Source: Nemertoderma westbladi
Taxonomy: Eukaryota > Xenacoelomorpha > Nemertodermatida > Nemertodermatidae
Assembly (NCBI GenBank): GCA_032718475.1
Contig: JAUCBJ010001160.1
Span: forward strand, 1 to 37,513
DNA length: 37,513 bases
Direction: 5' to 3'
Made by a program: the position numbers and the translations under genes. Each line of letters begins with the position of its first letter. Position 1 is the first letter of the stretch. Of the stretch, positions 11,001 through 20,300 are shown piece by piece. The notes beneath the pieces are model-generated. The model was not told the DNA's origin. It made no database searches and saw nothing but the letters and a program-made list of their open reading frames with translations.

Positions 11001-11157
11001 ACGGGTGGGTGGGTACATGGGTTCACACCCAAGCTGGGGTACGGGTGGGGGGTACATGGGTTCACACCCAAGGTGGGGTACGGGTGGGTGGGTACATGGG
11101 TTCACACCCAAGGTGGGGTACGGGTGGGTGGGTACATGGGTTCACACCCAAGGTGGA
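8041..11157 (+). repeat. G-rich minisatellite, about 79 units of 39-40 bp
   Basis: About 3.1 kb of tandem units in two main forms: a 40-bp form with TCACACCCAAGCTGGGGTAC and a 39-bp form with TCACCTCAAGCTGGCGTAC, both followed by GGGTGGGTGGGTACATGG. Single-base variants (CTAGAG, ATCGG, GGATAG, CATGGTATC) recur 515 bp apart, for example ACATCGG at 8991 and 9506. That marks a higher-order repeat of about 13 units, consistent with eight 40-bp and five 39-bp units. The + strand of nearly every unit has four GGG runs with short loops, a G-quadruplex pattern. The array begins 863 bp past the TTLL11-like stop codon. Confidence 0.97.
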
Positions 11158-11771
11158 GGGTCTGCATAGTAAACCATAAGATGAATAGAAGTCATAATAT
11201 ATTATTTTTCTTCTTAAAATATATTTCTATAGTGCAATAAAATTTAATGAGTGATAAACTATAAACCGTGACTATCAGTAGCTGTACTTTTAACAATAAT
11301 TAAAAAACTATATACAATACAAAAAGCCGAACTGATAATTAGTAATACTAATATCTGCTCAATATATAAAATAAAAACTGTACAAAGCACTACCTAAATA
11401 ATTAATTCTAAATACAATACATAACATAATCTATACAATTAATTGTCAGTATAATAATTTGTACTGTGTGAGTATCCTTAACATAATTTATAAACTGGTA
11501 AAACTGTTATAACTATAAATTTATATAACGCTCTTGAATTCATAATAAAAAAGGCTCGGTTTGACTCCAGTTTGATTGGTGCGTTATAGAACCAATTGTC
11601 TGTGTGCTTTTGGTATTGATACCATTTTCAGCATCTGAAATGATCTCTATGGAGACTGAAGAGGTAGTTTGTGTAGGACTACAGTTTATATCGAATTGCA
11701 CCCGTTTGTTATTACTGCATGTTGTCTGGTCTTTATAACCTATGGAGATAATTAATATAATGACTTGTCAA
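11158..11771. other. AT-rich spacer, nothing recognised
   Basis: Sequence between the minisatellite and the next possible exon. No gene, RNA or clear element is visible. Confidence 0.5.
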
Positions 11772-12050
11772 CTACTGCCAGTATATTAGATGACAACGTG
11801 AAAACAAGCTGAAAGGCTGAAACAAGCTTTGACCAATGAGTTTTTGCTTGTGGGGTGAGCGACAAAAGTAAGCGAGCTTAGCATACAGGTACGGTACCAC
11901 TAACTCAATCGGTGTATCTGTTGCTCTGTACTCAAACGTTAATAATTCTGCCAAATCTCGATAAAATATATCCAAACTTGGTACATATGTAGTCTGGCAA
12001 AAGTTCAGAAATTTTCCAAGTTGAATTTGCGTGGGGTCTTCGTGCAGCAT
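11772..12050 (-). CDS. Possible exon of unidentified gene
   Basis: On the - strand an acceptor-like TTACACAG precedes an ATG at 12050, and the frame runs 92 codons to a TAG. The first 70 residues (QIQLGKFLNFCQTTYVPSLD, LAELLTFEYRATDTPIELVV, YLYAKLAYFC) read like a helical globular protein; the last 20 look like read-through past a missed donor. I do not recognise the family and found no partner exon with confidence. It could also be a chance frame. Confidence 0.35.
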   Translation of the reverse strand: MLHEDPTQIQLGKFLNFCQTTYVPSLDIFYRDLAELLTFEYRATDTPIELVVPYLYAKLAYFCRSPHKQKLIGQSLFQPFSLFSRCHLIYWQ

Positions 12051-13860
12051 CTGTGTAACGTCTTGCTGTTATAATAAATTTATCTATCCAAAAATTATTA
12101 GGCTTGGCATCAGCTGGTTGCTACGAGACTGCAGGATATATCAGGTGGGTTTAAAATTCAGCAATACCGGTACAATGCAGCGATAATGTGGCCTTGGGAA
12201 GTGTGGTAGGCCTATTTCACTTTCAGCTATTCCAGCATTTCCAGATTGCAGAGTTCAGAGTACGACACCGGTACCATGAGATGCCGGTACTCAGTACCGG
12301 TACTGCTCACTGCTGTTGCTGTATGTGGTAGGCCTAGCTTTCTAGGCTGGTTGCCAGTCTGTCAGTATTGTACTGCTACTGCATTATCTGAGTATTGGTA
12401 CATGCGGTAGGGTAGTGAGTCCTGCAATTGCCTGAGTGATGTCTGAATTGCGATATCCTCCCGACTATTCAGTCATATCCTGATATCATGTACCGGTACG
12501 GTCCAGTACCTTAATCTTATTAAACATATGTTTTACAGTACGGTAGCGGTACTGTTACAGTGGTACAGAGTTACCAGTACCGTCTTCAGGTCGTTGGCGC
12601 CACCCATCACAGCACCAATCATGCTCGGCAATGGCAACCATGCAGCCATGGAAGTTTTGAAATTATGCGGACTTAAGACAGACTGACATTTTGTTAGGTT
12701 GTACTAGCTGACCTTTATTCCATGTTCCGGTATCCACTACTGCACTAGGTACCCCAACAGTCCAATACTGCAATACCCAGCAACGTTTTGGAATTGTACC
12801 GGTACTCAAACAACTCGCCGTCAAGGCCACCGCCTCTGTCTGTCGCAGTGTCGTTGGCGACCTCGACTTTTGGTATCACTACTGCGCTAGCGCTATGGGC
12901 ATACTGGACTAAGCGATAAGCCAGACCCGAGGACTGAAGAATGCATTGAATTTTTTGAGTAGTTTGACTGTGGACTTCTATGACATCGATGCCAAGCTGC
13001 CAATGGGAAAGTTTTTTTTTAAAGAAAAAGTTTGGTTAAATTTTCTTAATTATTTATTTAAATTTCTTAAGTACCGATTTTGGGATAGAATTGCTCAATT
13101 TTGATCTGTATCTAATAACTGACGCTCGTCATGCGCGATGGCCCCACGAACGTGTTAATGTGGTTTGTATGTAACCAATTTAAAGCTGTTATGACACGGG
13201 CAGTAATTGTGAGTGCTTTGGAATTGCATTGAAATTTAGAAATAGCTCATGGCTGTAAGTCAGCAAAACTGTGATCGATCGCACACAGATGATGTGGTGT
13301 TATTGTGCAAATTCTGCCATTTCTCTCCAGCAGTCTTGACCATTGATTTTGTCATGGTGCTGTTTGAAGCTTTCATACAAGTATTTATTTGATGGTGTAT
13401 TTAAACAAATCCCCCCTTATAGTTGGGTACGAGATTGAGTAAAGCAGGTTAGACGCAATTGGCGCAAATTTAAGGTGCTGTTTCACATAGCGGTTAGTTA
13501 CTATGAATCAATTCATTGCGTTGTTCATTCTATCTCGTTTCGGAGCTTCACTTCATATTTCGGCTCGGCTTCTTTGTGCCAGCTGCCAGGTTAGTGGGTC
13601 GACATATACCGATCATTTGTCAGCCGACAGATCACTGATTGCAAGTAACTTACACGTCTCGGGAAATGTTTTTCAATTAACTTGCTCTTCTAAATAAAAT
13701 TTAAACAATTCATTCCATTTGTTACTGCCCCATCCCCCACCCCGCATATGATATGAAATATGATGAATGAGGTTATCTTGGCACCGTATTCTAAGCTATA
13801 TGTAGGGCTTATGTAAAGTGTAGCATTTTCTCAACTTATCTATAATAGAATGCAACCAAC
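12051..13860. other. Gene-poor stretch rich in TACCGGTAC
   Basis: No convincing gene. Between about 12165 and 12805 the 9-bp palindrome TACCGGTAC occurs at 12165, 12295, 12491 and 12797, with further CCGGTAC and GCGGTAC variants near 12266, 12284 and 12548. A 64-codon frame at 13503-13697 has a hydrophobic start but no other support. Confidence 0.45.
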
Positions 13861-13869
13861 GTAAGGGAC

Positions 13870-15120
13870 ATGAGCAGGTTACAGTGGCGGAATTTAAATT
13901 GGTATGTCGATACATTTACCCCATCATAGTAGGTACAGAACGACGAATGTCCCTCAAAAAATGAAAACAGATAAGTTTGTGCCATTTCCCCAGATGGATC
14001 TTTTCAGGAAATCTCATTGATATCGATTGCTGCGAAGCTATACAATAGAATTATATTAAATCGTATCAGGGATCCCATTGAGAGACTGCTCCGTGGAAAT
14101 CAGAATGGGTTCTGTAAAGGTCGTGGGACCATCGATCCCATTTTGGCACTTGAAAGATAATTGAAGAGTTATCAAAAAAGAAAGACAGGCATCTGGCTGC
14201 TATCTTTGTTGACTTCTTCAAGGCATTTAATTCTTCAGTCTCTCGCTCACTTATATGTTTAGCATACTTTCATTATATGGGATTCCTGATGAAATTATTG
14301 CAGCAATCAGATCAGTATGCCATGGTTCAACAACATTTGTGTCTACTGCTGATGGTGAAACAGATCTATTTGAAGTGTTATGGGGAGTCCTCCAGGGAGA
14401 CACACTTGCGCTATTCTTGTTCATAATTGTGGTTGACTATGTTTTACGCATGTCCTTAGATCATCATAATGATGATGGGGTGATGGTAATTCCACCTACT
14501 GGCTCCAGAAGTCGACAAAATCCAGTCAAGTACCTAACTGATCTAGACTTTGCTGATAACTTAGGATTCACTCTCAGAATCACTAGAGGGAGCCCAACGG
14601 CTCCTCAGCTCATTAGAACATGCTGCTTCTAGTGTTGGTTTTTTTATTAATTTCAAGAAGACCAAAATTTTTACAGTTAACTTTAAAGTCCTCTGCAAGT
14701 CTCTGACTGGTGGAGCATAAGCTCAAAGGATGGTATGCTTAAGCATGTGGACGACTTCTGTTGCCTGGGATCATGGATCCAAAGTCAGGTGAGGGAGGAC
14801 CTTTGAATACGTAAGGGAATCTCATGCGCAGCATTGATTGTGCTTTCCATGATTTGGAAGTCACACAGAATACGTCAGAAACTTAGGTTCGATTATTAGT
14901 AGGACCAGTCCTCCCTTATGGGAGTTCATGCTGGACTCTAACTGCTGAGGACACCAAATCTCTGGACGGCACACTCACAAGAATGCTAGGTCGGGTTCAC
15001 TGTGTCAAGTAAAATGCACACAACTCCAACCAGACTCTATATGAAATTGGACGTGTCTCATTGGTTACCCCAAGCTTGATATTGAACAAAACGGCATCCG
15101 CTTTGCAGGATGACTTTGCT
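13870..15120 (+). mobile_element. Decayed non-LTR retrotransposon, family A copy 1
   Basis: Reverse transcriptase remnants on the + strand, broken by frameshifts and stops. In order: [20 protein letters not shown] and RNQNGF-like motifs (about 14000-14120), a damaged DFFKAF motif near 14210, an open piece at 14255-14632 with [19 protein letters not shown] and YLTDLDFADN, then SSKDGMLKHVDDFCCLGSWI near 14730-14790 and a C-terminal remnant to about 15110. The catalytic F-x-D-D box reads FADN. Closest relatives in the window are the fragments at 26165, 29620 and the host element at 34.2-37.5 kb. Confidence 0.85.
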
Positions 15121-15299
15121 GATAAGCCGGCATTTGAGGCTTATTTGCTACATTGTGATTTGCTTCTGTTCTGATTTGCAGCTTGCCAATTGTGGATTGC
15201 TGGTGGTGACAAAATGTTTTTGTTAAGCTGGCATATCATCTCAATGTACAGTAGTATTCTCATAGTAGTATAGTATACTCATAGTAGTATTAGTAGTAT

Positions 15300-15790
15300 T
15301 TGCAGTGGATTTGAAACTAGGTGCTTATATTCGTAACCAGGAACTACAAATTGTAACCAGTGACATCAATTTGTGGCCGTGTGCTCATGCTCTGATCGGT
15401 AACTGAAAACACTGATATGTAACCGGGAACACAGATTCGTAACAGGGGACTCGAATTCGTAACTCGTAGCTCAGGTTCAAAACCACAAACTCGGATGTAA
15501 AACCAGATACTAAGATTCGTAATCAGGTCCTTCAACAAATTCGTAACCATTTCCTCAGATTTATAATCAAACAAATTATAATTCGTAACTGGGTGCTCAG
15601 ATTCGTAACCCAAAACTTAAATTTGTATCCGGGCACTCATATTTTTATAACCAGGAACTCTTATTAGTAACCGGGAACTTCAATTCTCGCAACAGGATGT
15701 TCAGATTTATAACCTGGAACGCATATGTATTACCAGGTGATCTCATTCCTAATCGGAAACCCCAAATTGTTACCCGTTGCTTATCGGGCC
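15300..15790 (+). repeat. Degenerate tandem repeat built on ATTCGTAACC
   Basis: About twenty diverged units of roughly 22-28 bp, each with a form of CAGATTCGTAACCGGGAAC (for example near 15332, 15432, 15452, 15594, 15667 and 15705). The spacing varies, so this is an old array that no longer keeps its copies alike. Confidence 0.75.
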
Positions 15791-15949
15791 GCTAGACCCG
15801 ACAATAGTTAATTGGATATGATTGCTCATAGTAATTTGTTGTTGAAATGTTACAAATAATATATATTTATAAACAAACAAGATAACCAAATGACGCAAAT
15901 ATATACAAACAAACTGTAACTATAATTATATTTTAACCGGTTCGGAATT

Positions 15950-16369
15950 TCAACACATGTTTATTGGTTTACAAATCCTTTTCAACCACTTTGGTTGTTG
16001 TATAATTAAGTAACCTGCCACCGCCAGTATCAGTCCTAAAGCAAATATTACCACCGAAAATATTACAAGTCGATCGATAGACCTAGCAACGGCTTCCTCG
16101 CCATTAGTTAGCAGACTCTTAGTGGCCCTAGCGAGAACTCGATCTGCAGTCTCGGAAAACTTCAGAATAATAGGATCGGTTGCTTCAGTAAGAAGATCCT
16201 TCAACCAATCCTTAATCTCATCCTCCACTTTTTTAACTAGATCCAAACCACGAGTAGTCTCTTTATTAGTCCCACGTGAGTGTCTCCTTAGAGTTGCGGC
16301 CTCCGCATACAAGGCCGAAATGATTACACTCAATATGAGAATAGGTGTAGCGTAGGGAAATGTTTTCAT
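15950..16369 (-). CDS. Unrecognised small membrane protein, 139 aa
   Basis: A single-exon frame from ATG 16369 to TGA 15950. Residues 1-23 form a typical signal peptide (MKTFPYATPILILSVIISAL, then YAEA). Residues 35-97 are charged and helical (KKVEDEIKDWLKDLL and later SETADRVLARATKSLL). Residues 100-122 (VIFSVVIFALGLILAVAGYL) form a membrane segment, followed by a short basic tail with two cysteines (KRICKPINMC). Predicted topology is a lumenal or extracellular helical domain on a single-pass anchor. I do not recognise the family. It lies downstream of the channel gene on the same strand, 749 bp beyond its stop. The clean signal-helix-anchor layout makes it more credible than a chance frame, but transcription is unproven. 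Confidence 0.55.
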   Translation of the reverse strand: MKTFPYATPILILSVIISALYAEAATLRRHSRGTNKETTRGLDLVKKVEDEIKDWLKDLLTEATDPIILKFSETADRVLARATKSLLTNGEEAVARSIDRLVIFSVVIFALGLILAVAGYLIIQQPKWLKRICKPINMC

Positions 16370-17117
16370 AATAAGACGCTAAACTGTTTTAAATTGGATT
16401 ATTAAATAAAAACCTAATTTTAAGTTGTATATCCTCGTACAAATGAACATTTTTCTATGATTTTGAATTCTTTCAGCGCTTAATAAACTTATTATTATGC
16501 CTATAATTAGTTACACAATGTCCATAGTATTTCTGGGTGGGGGGAATTCCATGGCCTACCACCCTTGACTTAGCCTTTGGTATTCCAGTATCCGTACATT
16601 CGTTTGTGCATTGTGCAATATACCGGCTGTTGGGCTGCATAGTGTGTGTTAGATGATTATTCGAAATTCATGTTTATTGTGTGGCTCACAAATTAGTGGG
16701 GAATTACAAGTAGTGGATTATTATTAGAAGTTTGAATGTTTAAGGTATATGATAATAATAACATTCAATATAAGGCTTTGTAATGCCTTATGCGAATTAT
16801 TGTATATATAATTTAATAGTAATACTGTATTGTAGGGTATATGAAATGTTGGCACATCACATATATTTTACACTGCACACTGTATGACATGATACGTTCA
16901 ACAGTACAGTAGAGTACAATACACATAGGTAGATTTTTTTGAGAAACCCCTTCCAACCCCACTCATGCGATCTGGAAATATTTTAAGATGTAGGCCTCTT
17001 AGAGAAAACAGAAAGTTGATGTTTATACTTCAGTGTGAAATGTGAAAGGCGTCTCATAAAAAAATATTAAGTAATTAGTCCTACTTAATTGCCGAATCCC
17101 AAGTCTTTTAAGTGAAA
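16370..17117. other. Spacer between small protein and channel gene
   Basis: AT-rich, no element or RNA recognised. If the channel transcript uses the donor-like GTAAGT at 17125, a further 3' exon could lie here or beyond, but I could not identify one. Confidence 0.45.
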
Positions 17118-17389
17118 CTACTTACATAATTGTGGCGATGAATTTTCAATCAGAATATCCAATGACAGGTCTCTATCTCCGTCTTTGGATTTCGGTGAAG
17201 AATTTTCCGAAATGAGGCTGCTCAAATTCTCAAAGGAATTAAATCTCACAAGTTTTCTAGTTGAGGGTATCCTTTGTCTGTCGCCTTGGAAGTGATTGTA
17301 GTATAGCGAGAAGTTGCTGACTATGACAGGAACAGGTAATGCTATAGTTAGGAGACCAGAAAGTGCGCAGAATGTACCCACCAGCATAC
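17118..17389 (-). CDS. KCNC: Kv channel exon 5, S6 and C-terminus
   Basis: Acceptor TTTATTACAG. Completes the split glycine, then [20 protein letters not shown] forms S6 with the PVPV hinge, followed by [12 protein letters not shown] and a serine-rich tail to TAG at 17118-17120. Just before the stop, AT|GTAAGT at 17125 would make a good donor, so a longer alternative C-terminus encoded further downstream is possible, as Kv3 genes often have. Confidence 0.92.
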
Positions 17390-20300
17390 CTGTAATAAAA
17401 TTATTATATTATATTGTATTAAATTTGTAGTCAAACATATAATAGTAATATATAGTAATAACTAAAAATTATATTACATGTACGTAAACCTATTTATAAA
17501 ACAATGGACTGCGCAGATAATTAAATAATTACAATAAGTGTGTATTATAATTAGTGTAAAAAATACAGACAGGGAGGGAAACTGGACGCAATAAAAATTC
17601 ATCCCTCTCCAGGGGAAATTGGACGCAAATAACCGCTGATTACTCTCAAAATTAAAACTGTAACCAGTTTTAATGTGTTTAGTTTATTGTTTTGGTTAAA
17701 ATACCGTGCTACTGTAACCTGCTCCTTTCCATAAATTGAGAATTTAACATTGAGGCGGGATATTAAATAGCCAAGATGCGATTTGCGTCCAGTTCTCTCT
17801 CCCCCCCCCCCCCCCCCCCCCCCTGTCTCAAAAAATATATTCGAATCAGACGTATAATGCAATCATGCCTGCGGTCTGCTTACAGGAAACGCCACTGCGT
17901 CCTGCTTGTGCTTAATTGGTTACTAACTGACGTTCACTTGTTATGTGTCATTTGAAGTGCAAATTGAGGATCAAGTAAAATAATATACTATAATATCTAC
18001 GGTAATGCAATTAATTATTTAAATAAATCTGGATATATGTTAGAAGCATTTTAACATCATTAATGTAGATTAGTAAGTGAGTCTCCGGCTAAACTGTAAT
18101 TTAAAGAAACCATAGATAATATTATTAGTAAGGCTAGTTTTTTTTTATCAACAAATTAATTCCATAATTAATTGCAGAGACATGGCCTACTATATTTATA
18201 AATATATAGTAGGCCATGGCCGAGATGATCAATAAATAGTCTATTTATAATAAATATAGTAGGTCATGGCAGAGATGATCAATAAATAGTTTATTTATAA
18301 TAAATATAGTAGGTCATGGCCGAGATGATCAATAAATAGTTTATTTATAATAAATATAGTAGGCCATGGCCGAGATGATCAATAAATAGTCTATTTATAA
18401 TAAATATAGTAGGTCATGGCCGAGATGATCAATAAATAGTTTATTTATAATAAATATAGTAGGTCATGGCAGAGATGATCAATAAATAGTTTATTTATAA
18501 TAAATATAGTAGGTCATGGCAGAGATGATCAATAAATAGTTTATTTATAATAAATATAGTAGGTCATGGCCGAGATGAACAATAAATAGTTTATTTATAA
18601 TAAATATAGTAGGTCATGGCAGAGATGATCAATAAATAGTTTATTTATAATAAATATAGTAGGTCATGGCCGAGATGAACAATAAATAGTTTATTTATAA
18701 TAAATATAGTAGGTCATGGCAGAGATGATCAATAAATAGTTTATTTATAATAAATATAGTAGGTCATGGCCGAGATGAACAATAAATAGTTTATTTATAA
18801 TAAATATAGTAGGTCATGGCAGAGATGATCAATAAATAGTTTATTTATAATAAATATAGTAGGTCATGGCAGAGATGATCAATAAATAGTTTATTTATAA
18901 TAAATATAGTAGGTCTTGGCAGAGATGATCAATAAATAGTTTATTTATAATAAATATAGTAGGTCATGGCAGAGATGATCAATAAATAGTTTATTTATAA
19001 TAAATATAGTAGGTCATGGCAGAGATGATCAATAAATAGTTTATTTATAATAAATATAGTAGGTCATGGCAGAGATGATCAATAAATAGTTTATTTATAA
19101 TAAATATAGTAGGTCATGGCAGAGATGATCAATAAATAGTTTATTTATAATAAATATAGTAGGTCTTGGCAGAGATGATCAATAAATAGTTTATTTATAA
19201 TAAATATAGTAGGTCATGGCAGAGATGATCAATAAATAGTTTATTTATAATAAATATAGTAGGTCATGGCAGAGATGATCAATAAATAGTTTATTTATAA
19301 TAAATATAGTAGGTCATGGCCGAGATGAACAATAAATAGTTTATTTATAATAAATATAGTAGGTCATGGCCGAGATGAACAATAAATAGTTTATTTATAA
19401 TAAATATAGTAGGTCATGGCAGAGATGATCAATAAATAGTTTATTTATAATAAATATAGTAGGTCATGGCAGAGATGATCAATAAATAGTTTATTTATAA
19501 TAAATATAGTAGGTCATGGCAGAGATGATCAATAAATAGTTTATTTATAATAAATATAGTAGGTCTTGGCAGAGATGATCAATAAATAGTTTATTTATAA
19601 TAAATATAGTAGGTCATGGCCGAGATGATCAATAAATAGTTTATTTATAATAAATATAGTAGGTCATGGCCGAGATGATCAATAAATAGTTTATTTATAA
19701 TAAATATAGTAGGTCATGGCAGAGATGATCAATAAATAGTTTATTTATAATAAATATAGTAGGTCTTGGCAGAGATGATCAATAAATAGTTTATTTATAA
19801 TAAATATAGTAGGTCTTGGCAGAGATGATAAATAAATTGTTTATTTAGAATAAATATAGTAGGTCATGGCCGAGATGATCAATAAATAGTTTATTTATAA
19901 TAAATATAGTAGGTCTTGGCAGAGATGATAAATAAATTGTTTATTTAGAATAAATATAGTAGGTCATGGCCGAGATGATCAATAAATAGTTTATTTATAA
20001 TAAATATAGTAGGTCATGGCCGAGATGATCAATAAATAGTTTATTTATAATAAATATAGTAGGTCATGGCAGAGATGATCAATAAATAGTTTATTTATAA
20101 TAAATATAGTAGGTCATGGCAGAGATGATCAATAAATAGTTTATTTATAATAAATATAGTAGGTCTTGGCAGAGATGATCAATAAATAGTTTATTTATAA
20201 TAAATATAGTAGGTCATGGCCGAGATGATCAATAAATAGTTTATTTATAATAAATATAGTAGGTCATGGCCGAGATGATCAATAAATAGTTTATTTATAA

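Noticed and set aside
8008-11240. Several frames of 120-543 codons across the G-rich array, on both strands
   Set aside because: They follow from repeat units without stop codons. Start codons fall at every unit (ACATGG), frames cycle through different peptides, and no splice or promoter context supports a gene.
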